DNA of 64,000 bases from DATFVA01 sp963774455 (GCA_963774455.1 CAVZFD010000003.1:310001-374000), one strand, 5' to 3'; counted from the stretch's first letter, positions 54,486-62,252 are shown. Notes: generated by a model not told the origin, from the sequence alone. Numbers and translations are program-made.

Positions 54486-54938
54486 CTATATAGAAACGTA
54501 TTTATGCTGGGTAAACCGCTTCCAACCTTTTTTATTTTTTGCTTCCACGGCCCAATTAAATCCTCCTTCAGTATTTGGCCAATATATCATTCGAGCCAGG
54601 CCAGCCGGCATTTCTGCTTCAAATACGATTGCTTGTGGATCTATTTCTTTTCCTTCGGCAATTACACCTTCTGATTTCTTGCCATCAGATGTGAATGACC
54701 AAAAAGATAATTTACCATTGCTGACACCATAAATTGCGAATTCTTCGTATAGTTTATTACCAAACTCCCATTTTGCAACCAGTCGAACATACTTATTTCT
54801 TAGTATTGGTGTGAAAGTCCGAGTGCAACAAACCTCACCCATTGGTGAGTCTGCACGTGCTTGCCAGGAACCAAATAATGGTTTTAATATGCCGAGTTTA
54901 CCCGGACCTTTTTTCCAAGAATTATTAATACTATTCAT
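54486..54938 (-). CDS. Hypothetical protein (DUF1579-like beta-barrel)
   Basis: A 150-residue protein without signal peptide. It begins with PGKLGILKPLFGSWQARADSPMGEVCCTRTFTPIL, typical of small lipocalin-like DUF1579 proteins (a glycine-tryptophan motif GSW followed by strands). The remainder is alternating strands (KLSFWSFTSDGKKSEGVIAE, IDPQAIVFEAEMPAGLARMIYWP, WAVEAKNKKGWKRF). No catalytic motif is evident. The assignment to DUF1579 is tentative. Confidence 0.6.
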   Translation of the reverse strand: MNSINNSWKKGPGKLGILKPLFGSWQARADSPMGEVCCTRTFTPILRNKYVRLVAKWEFGNKLYEEFAIYGVSNGKLSFWSFTSDGKKSEGVIAEGKEIDPQAIVFEAEMPAGLARMIYWPNTEGGFNWAVEAKNKKGWKRFTQHKYVSI

Positions 54939-55050
54939 TCTATACTTTCTTTAATTTATAAATGCAGCCTAACGGTTTCTATATTCCCTAAAGATCATTA
55001 GAGAATTATTCTCCAGCAACTCACTGACGAAAATCACTTTATGTTCAGGG

Positions 55051-55497
55051 TTAAAGTGCTTTCTTTCTCTCATTTTTGAATCCCTCAAACCCGTATCGTA
55101 TTGCCGCTTCTAGTATTTCAATGTTTATATCTTTTAGAGTTTTGAACTTAATGCAATACCCGGTAACGCTTGCCTTGCCTATTTTTTTCCCATACGTTTT
55201 GGCTAAGTATGAATTATCATTGATACCGAGGATATAGACAGAGATTCCAGTTTTGTTTGCACTGATACCAATTTGATAAAACTCTCTGGTTTTTCCATCA
55301 GCATATTCTATGGTGTGAAGTCCATATCCTATATTAGGATTAGAAACAGTTTTATTTTCACTGTTTTTACCATCCAAGAACCATAATTTACATGCTGGCA
55401 TTACCTCCAGAATGATGCGGTGCAGCTCTTGCATGTCGCTGCGTTTTGGTTCAGGTTGACTAGTAATATACTCTTTAATTTGTCCTTGTACGTTCAT
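55051..55497 (-). CDS. DUF1801-family protein
   Basis: A 148-residue cytoplasmic protein with a DUF1801 (YdhG-like) fold: residues 1-30 VQGQIKEYITSQPEPKRSDMQELHRIILEVMP, then SNPNIGYGLHTIEYADGKTREFYQIGISANKTGISVYILG and the C-terminal YCIKFKTLKDINIEILEAAIRYGFE, all typical of the family. The family has unclear function. It sits alone between the DUF1579-like gene and a gene-free stretch. Confidence 0.8.
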   Translation of the reverse strand: MNVQGQIKEYITSQPEPKRSDMQELHRIILEVMPACKLWFLDGKNSENKTVSNPNIGYGLHTIEYADGKTREFYQIGISANKTGISVYILGINDNSYLAKTYGKKIGKASVTGYCIKFKTLKDINIEILEAAIRYGFEGFKNERKKAL

Positions 55498-55938
55498 ATA
55501 AATATAAAATTATAGGTTGCTTTGTCGGTGATGTAAACTTGCCGCTTACCGCAATAATACAGAAAATATGTCAAAACATCATCCAATATAAAATTAAACT
55601 AAAAACTTAAAGTAAAATCATATCGCTGTTCAATTACTTCTTTAATGGTGTCGATATTTTCTCTTCAATTACTATAAACAAAATTGGGGCATTAATCCCT
55701 ATTGCTTCTTAATTAAAAAAAATTGATATTCAGCAAGCATTAATCCAGCAACTCTATAAGATCCGGATAATAATTATTTTACTCCGGCAATCCCCGCTTT
55801 TTTTGGGGGGGGGCACGTACCCCGATAGTTTGATTTCTTTGTTCGCGTAAAAACCATGTTAGCTTAACTGACCGCCGGATGATTTAATTAATCAGACTGG
55901 TAAATATTTTATAACAATTATTTAAAGGAAAATATAAA
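55498..55938. other. Gene-free region with a T7-G9 homopolymer
   Basis: No gene is supported in this 441-base interval. It is AT-rich except for a T7-G9 tract at 55798-55813, followed by CACGTACCCC, which makes a short GGGG/CCCC hairpin. The tract lies about 125 bases upstream of the methyltransferase start. Homopolymer runs of this type change length by slippage in other bacteria, but also cause sequencing errors. Confidence 0.5.
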
Positions 55939-56790
55939 ATGGAACAACAACTGGAGACGATCCGGGAGCAGCAGAAAGCTTCGTGGAATAAATTTTCCCC
56001 GGGATGGAGAAAGTGGGATAAACTGACTATGGATTTCCTGAAACCAATGGGCGATGAAATAATACGTATGATCGGTCCGGGAAAGAATGAGGTTATCCTG
56101 GATACGGCAGGGGGAACAGGTGAACCGGGATTAACTATTGCATCAATGGTGACTGATGGAAAAGTTTTTATTACAGATCTTGCTGAAGGTATGCTCGAAA
56201 TTGCCCGCGAAAAAGCATCAAAGAGAGGGGTAAGGAATATTGAAACACATGCCTGTGATGTGTGCGAACTGCCGTTTGACGATAACACGTTTGATGCTAT
56301 AAGCTGCCGTAAAGGATTCATGTTCTTTCCGGATATGCTATTGGCTGCCAAAGAAATGGTACGCGTTCTGAAGCCGGGAGGAAGAATTGCGGCATCGGTC
56401 TGGGATGGCCCTGAAAAGAATTTCTGGGTAACAGCTACCATGGAAGCAATAAACAGAAACCTGGAACTGCCGCCGCCTCCGCCGGGTGCACCCGGCATGT
56501 TCAGATGTTCAAAAGATGGAATGATGACTGAATTATTTTCAAAGGCAGGACTGAAAAATATTTCTCAGAATTATGTCCCGGGAAAACTAAACAGCGGAAC
56601 TACAGATGTTTACTGGAGCATGATGACAGAGGTGGTGGCACCCGTTGTCTCCGCACTCAACGGCACTGATGATTATATGATAGAAAAAATAAAAGAGGAG
56701 GTATACAATGCGGTTAGTGAAAAATACCCTGACGGAAAAGTTATAATGGACTCAGGTTCTATAGTGGTTTATGGTGAGAAAGAAAATTAA
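55939..56790 (+). CDS. Class I SAM-dependent methyltransferase (UbiE/Methyltransf_11-like)
   Basis: A 283-residue SAM-dependent methyltransferase. The Rossmann core is at about 45-160: motif I LDTAGGTGEPGLTIAS (54-69), the acidic residue binding ribose in VFITDLAEGMLEIAREKA, motif II-like CDVCELPFDDNTFDAISC, and RVLKPGGRIAASVWDGPE. Sequence after 160 is a cap with PPPPPGAPGMF. Substrate unknown; similarity is to UbiE/COQ5 and the FkbM-like MT groups. AAAGGAAAATAT precedes the ATG. Isolated gene. Confidence 0.85.
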   Translation: MEQQLETIREQQKASWNKFSPGWRKWDKLTMDFLKPMGDEIIRMIGPGKNEVILDTAGGTGEPGLTIASMVTDGKVFITDLAEGMLEIAREKASKRGVRNIETHACDVCELPFDDNTFDAISCRKGFMFFPDMLLAAKEMVRVLKPGGRIAASVWDGPEKNFWVTATMEAINRNLELPPPPPGAPGMFRCSKDGMMTELFSKAGLKNISQNYVPGKLNSGTTDVYWSMMTEVVAPVVSALNGTDDYMIEKIKEEVYNAVSEKYPDGKVIMDSGSIVVYGEKEN

Positions 56791-56838
56791 GAAAAGTTAA
56801 AAGATTAGCCATCAAAGGCCGATCAAGAAGTTAAAAGA

Positions 56839-56909
56839 ACGTGTATGGGAGGGGTAATCGTAAATGACAACTGTCAACCTAAAACCCCTCCTTCCACGTA
56901 CAGGTTTTT
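56839..56909 (+). terminator. Long hairpin followed by T-run, after the methyltransferase gene
   Basis: GGAGGGGT (56848-56855) pairs with ACCCCTCC (56884-56891); ACGTG (56839-56843) extends to CACGT (56895-56899) across an asymmetric internal loop. Inside the loop sits a perfect inner hairpin TGACA/TGTCA (56865-56876). A T5 run at 56905-56909 follows. This fits a Rho-independent terminator for the gene ending at 56790, although the size and inner hairpin are unusual. Confidence 0.6.
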
Positions 56910-56915
56910 CCAGTA

Positions 56916-57281
56916 ATGCAAATAGATAACCAGGGAAATACCTCTGATCCTTCAGAGGAACTCCATATAGTACTTACCGGGACAAAGAATAACGAGCAGT
57001 TTACAATTAACAGTTACAGGTTATTCCAGAACTACACTAATCCCTTCAACCCAACGACAAAGATAGGCTACAGGCTGAAGGAAAGAGGCTACGTAAAGCT
57101 ATATGTCTATGATATAAAAGGAGAGCTTGTAGAGACCCTGGTTAACAAGGGTGATAGATATATATTCCGCAAGCCAGATTACTTTTTCCTTTTTCCTTTT
57201 GACTTTTTCCTTGAATATAATAGCAATGAACGAACACAACATACCTGTTTTCTCAGATATAAAGAAGATGATCTTTCTTAA
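56916..57281 (+). pseudogene. Truncated T9SS cargo remnant (sorting-domain fragment)
   Basis: A 121-residue frame containing the middle of a type IX sorting domain: FTINSYRLFQNYTNPFNPTTKIGYRLKERGYVKLYVYDIKGELVETLVNKG. The expected continuation with SGVYFYxLxxG...KKMxLLK is missing. Instead the frame runs into unrelated sequence (DRYIFRKPDYFFLFPF). Upstream, no signal peptide or cargo domain remains. This is a deletion remnant of a larger secreted-protein gene. Confidence 0.7.
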
Positions 57282-57770
57282 ATAACGATTACAAATAGGT
57301 TAATTTGATTTCAACATTCCTGATTTCTAAAATATACTTGAAAATATGAAGGTTCCGGGGCCCTATGATATGTCTTCATTTGTATAATCAATTTTTACCG
57401 GGGAGCAAGTTATGAAACACCTTATGCTCTTCTTTGTATTGTTAATTTTCCATTGTTCATTGTCCATTGCGGAAATCCGCTATGAATCTTCTGGCCGGAT
57501 ATCGGACCGCCGAGTAAAACGCTGATATAACAAATGTCAAATAATCCTGCGCTTAATGGGAAAATACCCCATACTATAAATGACATTTATTTCATTTGCC
57601 TTTTCACACAATTTTGTTAATTTATAACAGCTGGTTTAGTTGATCCAAAAAAAATAATCAATTGAAACATCAGGAATTACTTCCTTTCCGGACTGCGTAA
57701 TTTCTGCGGTTAATTAATAATATAGTGATTAAATAATAAACTGCACCTGACATATGAAAAGGTCAATGTC
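57282..57770. other. Non-coding stretch with gene debris
   Basis: Between the sorting-domain remnant and the TPR lipoprotein, only one short feature is recognisable: a signal-peptide-like fragment at 57412-57525, listed separately. The rest is AT-rich and I see no gene, tRNA or clear regulatory motif. Confidence 0.5.
57412..57525 (+). pseudogene. Signal-peptide-like 37-residue remnant
   Basis: A short frame beginning MKHLMLFFVLLIFHCSLSIA, a typical Sec signal peptide, followed by EIRYESSGRISDRRVKR and a stop. A GGGAGCAAG ribosome-site-like sequence precedes it. The mature part is too short for a functional secreted protein, so it is probably the N-terminal end of a deleted gene; a small secreted peptide cannot be excluded. 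Confidence 0.4.
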
Positions 57771-59405
57771 ATGAAGAGAGCAATAACAAAAAACAGGGTT
57801 CCATTGCTTTTATTGTTATCATTACCATTCATTCTTGCAGCTTTCTTATCCATCTCCTGCTCAAAGCAAAAGCATTTACAAGTACAAAGAGATTATTTAA
57901 CTCCCGAAGTAATGTGCGGAACGGTTAAGTTCACAGACGGATGCAGTCCAAAGCTTGACACATTAATAAGATTCGGAATTGCTCTTACCCATCATATGAC
58001 ATACGAAGATGCGGAATACACATTCAATAAAGTTATTGAATCAGATAAAGATTGTTTCTGGGGTTACTGGGGAAAAGCAATGACATATGTGCATCCACTG
58101 TGGCCGGATATTCCCGACGATAAAATATTAAATGACGGTTATATTCTATGCCAGAATGCGCTGAACCTTGCAAGGACAAATAAAGAAAAACTTTACGGTA
58201 ATGCTATTGCCGCATATTTTGAGGATGGCGTTAATAAAAGCGAACCCGAAAGACTTATTGCATTTGATAAGGGATGGGGGATTGCAGCTAAAGAGCTGCC
58301 GGATGATATAGAGGCACAGATGTTTCACGTGCTATCAATGCTGGCGATTGTATCACCAAATGACAAAACGTATAAAATACAGCGTGAAGCGGGAGCTATT
58401 TGTGAAAAAGTACTAAAAATAATTCCTGATCATCCGGGTGCTTTTCATTATGCTATCCATGCTTATGATTATCCACCATTGGCTCCTGATGCACGAAGAG
58501 TAGCAGAAAACTATTACAAGATTGCTCCGGAGCTGCCCCACTCGCTGCATATGCCGACTCACATATTTACGCGTCTTGGATTATGGCAGGAATCAATTGA
58601 CCTGAATTTAAGATCTGCTGCTGCTGCAAAAAAGATTCCTTTAAACGGAAAGATATCCGGTCAATATTTTCACGCTCTCGATTATGCGGTATATGCATAC
58701 CTTCAGCAGTCGGAATATAAAGAGGCAAATGATATCGCAAAATTAGCTGATACTCTGAGGGGACCTTTTGAACCATCACCCGTAACAGCATATTCGCTGG
58801 CTGCAATGCGGGGACGAATTGCACTTGAGTACAGGAACTGGAAAGAAGCAGCGAACCTTTCCCTCATCCATCCTGAATTCCCGTGGAACAAATTCCCGCA
58901 ATATGAAGCACTGCTTTATTTTGCAAAAGGAATCGGAGGAGGAAGAAGCGGAAATTCCGATGCAGCTTTAAAAGCATATCAAAAATTAGAGGAACTGCAG
59001 AATACATTTAAGGATAAGGAAGCTAATAAATACTGGATCGGACAGATTGAGATTCAGAAGGATGTTGTTAAAGCCTGGCAGTTATTTGCACAGGGAGAAA
59101 CAAAAAAATCTCTTGAAAGTATGATTACAGCTGCAGACCTGGAAGATAAGACAGAAAAAAATCCCGTAACACCGGGTTCGCTTCTGCCGGCAAGAGAAAT
59201 GCTCGGGGATTTATACCTTGAAATTAAACGTCCGAAAGAAGCTCTCAAGGAATATGAGTTATCGTTAAAGAACTCTCCCAACCGGTTTAATTCGTTGTAC
59301 GGTGCTGAAAAGTCGGCAGAAATGACAGGCGACAAAGAAAAAGCAAAGCTATATTATCAGGCAATTGAAAAAATAAATAAATCCACAGGACCGGTTAGGG
59401 AGTAG
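57771..59405 (+). CDS. TPR-repeat lipoprotein
   Basis: A 544-residue lipoprotein with signal LLLLLSLPFILAAFLSISC and lipidation at C30. The mature region contains TPR-like helices with the motif set HHMTYEDAEYTFNKVIESDKDC, FWGYWGKAMTYVHPLWPD, HPGAFHYAIHAYDYPPLAPDARRVAENYYKIAPELPHSLHMPTHIFTRLGLW, and later AREMLGDLYLEIKRPKEALKEYELSLKNSPNRF. The HAYDYP and HMPTHIF motifs recur in a family of uncharacterised TPR proteins found in many environmental bacteria. Probably outer-membrane anchored. Confidence 0.8.
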   Translation: MKRAITKNRVPLLLLLSLPFILAAFLSISCSKQKHLQVQRDYLTPEVMCGTVKFTDGCSPKLDTLIRFGIALTHHMTYEDAEYTFNKVIESDKDCFWGYWGKAMTYVHPLWPDIPDDKILNDGYILCQNALNLARTNKEKLYGNAIAAYFEDGVNKSEPERLIAFDKGWGIAAKELPDDIEAQMFHVLSMLAIVSPNDKTYKIQREAGAICEKVLKIIPDHPGAFHYAIHAYDYPPLAPDARRVAENYYKIAPELPHSLHMPTHIFTRLGLWQESIDLNLRSAAAAKKIPLNGKISGQYFHALDYAVYAYLQQSEYKEANDIAKLADTLRGPFEPSPVTAYSLAAMRGRIALEYRNWKEAANLSLIHPEFPWNKFPQYEALLYFAKGIGGGRSGNSDAALKAYQKLEELQNTFKDKEANKYWIGQIEIQKDVVKAWQLFAQGETKKSLESMITAADLEDKTEKNPVTPGSLLPAREMLGDLYLEIKRPKEALKEYELSLKNSPNRFNSLYGAEKSAEMTGDKEKAKLYYQAIEKINKSTGPVRE

Positions 59406-59504
59406 AGTATCGTAGTTCCGCGAACACAAAGGCGGTATACGATAGGCAGTAGGCAGTTACAGTAGGCAAGCACTGAAATTATTTTGAATTTTATTCGATA
59501 TCTT

Positions 59505-59658
59505 TTTTCATCCGGTTGATTTAATAAAAAATACATCAATTGATATAAAAATATTGAGACAAATATTTACTGATTTTAACTCTATATATGAGGAAGCAAC
59601 TCCTGAACAAAAGAAGTATATGATTAAAACTTTAATTCGTGAAATCAAGATAAAGTAG
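59505..59658 (+). pseudogene. C-terminal remnant of a serine recombinase
   Basis: An open frame without start reads SIDIKILRQIFTDFNSIYEEATPEQKKYMIKTLIREIKIK and ends at TAG 59656-59658. The segment LRQIFxDFxxIYEEATPEQKKxMIKxLIREIKI has the pattern of the C-terminal zinc-ribbon/coiled region of large serine recombinases. The catalytic domain is absent. It is a fragment of a lost mobile element next to the tRNA-Asn gene. Assignment is by pattern only. Confidence 0.45.
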
Positions 59659-59910
59659 CCGGACTCCACCATTTAGCAAAATATTTTTAATAAAGTCTCT
59701 GCCCTTATGTGACTTTAATTCTTTTTCTCTTCTCATTGCTTCAGACCGTGTCTCCAATTGCTCACAATATAATAACTCCCAGGGAATGTACCGGCTTGTA
59801 TATTTTGAGAGTCCCTCATTATGTTCTTTTAATCTTAGAAGTAAATTGTTGGTCTGTCCTACATATATTTTATCATACTTTTGAGAATATAGGACATAAG
59901 TAAGATACAT
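59632..59910 (-). CDS. GIY-YIG nuclease family protein
   Basis: A 92-residue GIY-YIG domain protein. Start ATG 59910 (MYLTYVLYSQKYDKIYVGQTNNLLLRLKEHNEG) is used; the longer frame to 60000 reads into the tRNA gene. The motif is TYVLYS ... IYVGQT (GIY and YIG equivalents), then RLKEH, followed by PWELLYCEQLETRSEAMRREKELKSHKGRDFI, as in the UvrC-related YhbQ/endonuclease-like family. Such single-domain proteins are frequent near tRNA genes and in mobile regions. It overlaps the recombinase remnant on the other strand by 27 bases. Confidence 0.8.
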   Translation of the reverse strand: MYLTYVLYSQKYDKIYVGQTNNLLLRLKEHNEGLSKYTSRYIPWELLYCEQLETRSEAMRREKELKSHKGRDFIKNILLNGGVRLLYLDFTN

Positions 59911-59939
59911 ATCTGATAAATATTCTGAATAAAAATAAA

Positions 59940-59967
59940 AAATCCCCATTCTATTCGATGGGGATTT
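59940..59967 (-). terminator. Terminator of tRNA-Asn
   Basis: A 10-bp perfect stem, AAATCCCCAT (59940-59949) with ATGGGGATTT (59958-59967), loop 8 bases, with an A-rich left flank that becomes a U-tract on the minus strand. It is immediately downstream of the tRNA 3' end at 59971. Confidence 0.88.
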
Positions 59968-59970
59968 CTT

Positions 59971-60045
59971 TGGCTCCGCGAGCAGGACTCGAACCTGCAA
60001 CCCTCCGGTTAACAGCCGGATGCTCCACCATTGAGCTATCGCGGA
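59971..60045 (-). tRNA. tRNA-Asn (GTT anticodon)
   Basis: A 75-base tRNA on the minus strand with encoded CCA. Acceptor stem TCCGCGA (60045 end) pairs with TCGCGGA before discriminator G and CCA (59971-59973). D-arm GCTCAATGGT-GAGC, anticodon stem TCCGG/CCGGA with loop CTGTTAA (anticodon GTT, asparagine), and T-arm GCAGGTTCGAGTCCTGC. All arms are intact. A terminator follows it. Confidence 0.96.
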
Positions 60046-60150
60046 ATTTCTCCATTATCAAGGAGCTTAAAGAATTTCAAAAACTATCCCGAACCTGCAA
60101 CCCTCGGTTAATCCGGCAACTGCCGGACTCCACCATTGAGCTATCGCGGA
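60046..60150 (-). repeat. Degenerate tRNA-Asn copy, unit 1 of a 105-base tandem repeat
   Basis: The minus-strand unit carries the 5' acceptor half, D-arm and part of the T-arm of tRNA-Asn, but the anticodon arm is altered (stem TCCGGC/GCCGGA with loop AGTT) and the 3' half is missing. It is replaced by a 45-base spacer containing CTCC/GGAG and TTTTTGAAATTC. It has exactly 105 bases and is followed by a near-identical second unit. The unit cannot form a functional tRNA. Confidence 0.85.
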
Positions 60151-60255
60151 ATTTCTCCATTATCAAGGAGCTTAAAGAATTTCAAAAACTATCCCGAACC
60201 TGCAACCCTCGGTTAATCCGGCAGCCGCCGGACTCCACCATTGAGCTATCGCGGA
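60151..60255 (-). repeat. Degenerate tRNA-Asn copy, unit 2 of a 105-base tandem repeat
   Basis: The second unit differs from the first only within the altered anticodon region, where the loop is GGCT instead of AGTT while the flanking stem TCCGGC/GCCGGA is preserved. Its 5' end at 60255 has the same tRNA start TCCGCGATAGC. The two units and the functional tRNA share the GCGGAATTTCTCC junction every 105 bases. Confidence 0.85.
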
Positions 60256-60260
60256 ATTTC

Positions 60261-60281
60261 TCCCGGTTTCCCGGGATTTTT
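60261..60281 (+). terminator. Terminator-like hairpin at the repeat edge
   Basis: TCCCGG (60261-60266) and CCGGGA (60271-60276) form a 6-bp stem with loop TTTC, followed by T5. It looks like a plus-strand Rho-independent terminator but no plus-strand gene ends here; the tRNA copies are on the minus strand. It may be debris of the tandem duplication. Confidence 0.4.
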
Positions 60282-60382
60282 GCAAAATTTTGTGTGCAAT
60301 TCCTTTGAAAAAGGAATTCAAACATAAGTCCAATTCTGCTTTTTGTCAAGCCTCTTCGCCCTGTTCACGGTTAGAATACGCA

Positions 60383-61465
60383 CTACCTGTGCAGAATCTT
60401 TTCGGCGTTCAGGGAGTATAGTTTTTCTAAAGCTCCATCAGATAATCCAATACCGTAGAGCGGCCAGTGGTAACCGAAAAGTTCGATGTTATAAAAATGC
60501 TCATCGTTGGTCTCGAGTATCCTGAACGTTGTTTCATACATGCTCTTTTCAAATCCCATATCTGTTCCATATAACAGACGATCCTGGTACTTTTCCATGA
60601 AAGCTTTTGTATATCTTGGAACCGGAGCATTTTCAGCATACCTTGCACTAATATCCGCATACAGGTTAGGGTATAAATCAAGTAGTCTTCCTAACTTAGC
60701 CAGGTCGGTATTCTGGTTTGCAAAGTGGCATGCAATGAAAAGTGTTTTGGGATGTTTTTTTACTGCATTTTCAAGCGTTGCAAGTACTTCATCCAGATTA
60801 AGGATACCTTCCTGGTTATCAAGTCTCCAGCTGTAAGCATTTATCAGTCCGTCGTTTGTAGAATCCATCTTTTCATAAAACCATTGCGGCTCCCCGACGT
60901 GTATGTTTATCGGCATTCCCAGTTCGGCACACTTTTCAAGTAATGGATCCAACCTGGGATCATCTATGTGCATTCCCGGTGCATGAGGTGTACAATACAT
61001 CAGACCTTTGCCTTTGTCCCCAAGCTCGCCCACACCTTTTGCTCCTTTGTTAAAACATCTTTCCAACTCTTTCACTGCGGCTGGGCCGTAGCCTGGTTTA
61101 TCGTAACCTGTATAATCGAAACCGCACCATAGTTCAAACCTATCAGGATATTTTGAATAGAAGTTTACAAGTGAATCGAAACCACTTCCGTGTGCATATG
61201 TTAATAGAATGGTTTTGGTAATTCCAGCTTCATCCATATTCTTAACCCATAAGTCAAGCTCTTCTTCACTGGTCGCATACGGATGAGAATGAGCATCGAA
61301 TACGGGAAATTTTGCTTTAGTAATTTTGGTTACAGGGATATTGTAAATGCTCTTTGGTCTGTAGTTTTTAAGCAGCAGATCTTCAGGACTTGTCTGTGCC
61401 GGCAGGCTAAGTGTAAATATTAAAACAAGAAATACAACGTATGATAAAATTCCTGATGGTTTCAT
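60383..61465 (-). CDS. Exported amidohydrolase (amidohydrolase_2 family)
   Basis: A 360-residue protein with signal peptide MKPSGILSYVVFLVLIFTLSLPAQ. TIM-barrel metal-site residues: FDAHSHPY (about 55-62), the histidine in INIHVGEPQW, ACHFANQN, and the aspartate in LLYGTDMGFE. This is the amidohydrolase_2 (COG2159) pattern. Such enzymes hydrolyse or decarboxylate ring compounds and lactones; the substrate is unknown. Unusually for the family it is exported. It is 27 bases downstream of the DeoR-family regulator on the same strand. A palindromic AATTCCTTT hairpin (60298-60318) lies past its stop. Confidence 0.85.
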   Translation of the reverse strand: MKPSGILSYVVFLVLIFTLSLPAQTSPEDLLLKNYRPKSIYNIPVTKITKAKFPVFDAHSHPYATSEEELDLWVKNMDEAGITKTILLTYAHGSGFDSLVNFYSKYPDRFELWCGFDYTGYDKPGYGPAAVKELERCFNKGAKGVGELGDKGKGLMYCTPHAPGMHIDDPRLDPLLEKCAELGMPINIHVGEPQWFYEKMDSTNDGLINAYSWRLDNQEGILNLDEVLATLENAVKKHPKTLFIACHFANQNTDLAKLGRLLDLYPNLYADISARYAENAPVPRYTKAFMEKYQDRLLYGTDMGFEKSMYETTFRILETNDEHFYNIELFGYHWPLYGIGLSDGALEKLYSLNAEKILHR

Positions 61466-61492
61466 AATTTTATAACCTGTAAAAATTGTTAG

Positions 61493-62047
61493 TTAAACCA
61501 GTATCACCTTGATACCTTTATTTTGTAAGTTCTTTAACTCTTCCTCAGGCAGGTTGGAATCTGTAATGATCAAATCTACTTTTGTTATAGGGGCAATATG
61601 AACAAAGCTTTTTCTTCTAAATTTACTTGAGTCGGTAACGATAATTACTTCCTTAGAGGCTTCAATCATCAGCCTGTTTAAATTTGCCTCCTCGAGGTTG
61701 GGAGTAAAAATGCCTGACTGTGAATCAATTCCATCAACTCCCAGGAAACATTTATCGCAGTAAAAATTTCTGATATTAGTTTCACCGATCGGACCAATTA
61801 AAGAGAGGGAGGATGTACGAAGGATTCCTCCCAGTAAGATGACTTTGATTTCATCTCTGATAAGCTGTCCTGCTATATTTAAAGCATTTGTAATCACAGT
61901 GAGGTTATTTATCCCGTTTATGTGCTTGGCAATTTCAACGGTAGTTGTTCCTGAGTCAATTATAATTGTATCGTTATCCTTAATCAATTCAGCAGCTTTT
62001 TTCCCTATCGCAACTTTTCTCCCTGGAATTAATCTGAGCTTTCTCAT
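61493..62047 (-). CDS. DeoR-family transcriptional regulator, C-terminal part (frameshifted)
   Basis: The 184-residue sensor domain (DeoRC) of a DeoR/GlpR-type repressor: KVAIGKKAAELIKDNDTIIIDSGTTTVEIAKHI, NLTVITNALNIAGQLI, VILLGGILRTSSLSLIGPIG and DKCFLGVDGIDSQSGIFTPNLEEANLNRLMI. It binds phosphorylated sugars. The DNA-binding half is in another frame (61989-62252). An extra A in the AAAA run near 62015-62018 separates the two; without it the protein reads INSREKVAIGKKAAEL. The apparent start at 62047 is therefore not real. It is probably AgaR-like and controls the divergent agaS operon. Confidence 0.85.
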   Translation of the reverse strand: MRKLRLIPGRKVAIGKKAAELIKDNDTIIIDSGTTTVEIAKHINGINNLTVITNALNIAGQLIRDEIKVILLGGILRTSSLSLIGPIGETNIRNFYCDKCFLGVDGIDSQSGIFTPNLEEANLNRLMIEASKEVIIVTDSSKFRRKSFVHIAPITKVDLIITDSNLPEEELKNLQNKGIKVILV

Positions 62048-62252
62048 TCAATTTGTGGTCTATACCTACGCCCTGGGTTTTTAATCCCCCGCCTCTTGTC
62101 TTAATTAAAAGGCTCTTTTTTTCGAGATGGGAAAGATCATTTCTGATTGTTACTTCACTTACGTTGAAGATACTGCTGAGTTCGTTGACAGAGACCTGGC
62201 CATTTTTGTTGATCATCTCCAGTATCGTGACACGTCGATCTATAGTTGACAT
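61989..62252 (-). CDS. DeoR-family transcriptional regulator, N-terminal part (frameshifted)
   Basis: The 87-residue DNA-binding half: MSTIDRRVTILEMINKNGQVSVNELSSIFNVSEVTIRNDLSHLEKKSLLIKTRGGGL, the signature DeoR HTH (V-S-E-x-T-I-R-x-D-L). It then runs into the wrong frame (EKSCDREKSC). Real continuation is at 61493-62047. The full protein would be about 253 residues, typical of the family. It is divergent from agaS, with 152 bases between them for operators. Confidence 0.85.
   Translation of the reverse strand: MSTIDRRVTILEMINKNGQVSVNELSSIFNVSEVTIRNDLSHLEKKSLLIKTRGGGLKTQGVGIDHKLNEKAQINSREKSCDREKSC

Noticed and set aside
60046..60255. 105-base tandem repeat as a possible CRISPR array
   Set aside because: There are only two adjacent units, no unique spacers, and the unit is clearly tRNA-derived.
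59958..60308. Plus-strand open frame with repeated peptide segments (STIELSRNFS)
   Set aside because: It is the antisense translation of tRNA-Asn and its two tandem copies, a well-known spurious protein pattern.
9940..62018. Programmed +1 frameshifting as the explanation for all split genes
   Set aside because: The sites share no slippery motif, and none shows the CUU-UGA-type arrangement with upstream ribosome-binding element. Errors or decay explain them better.
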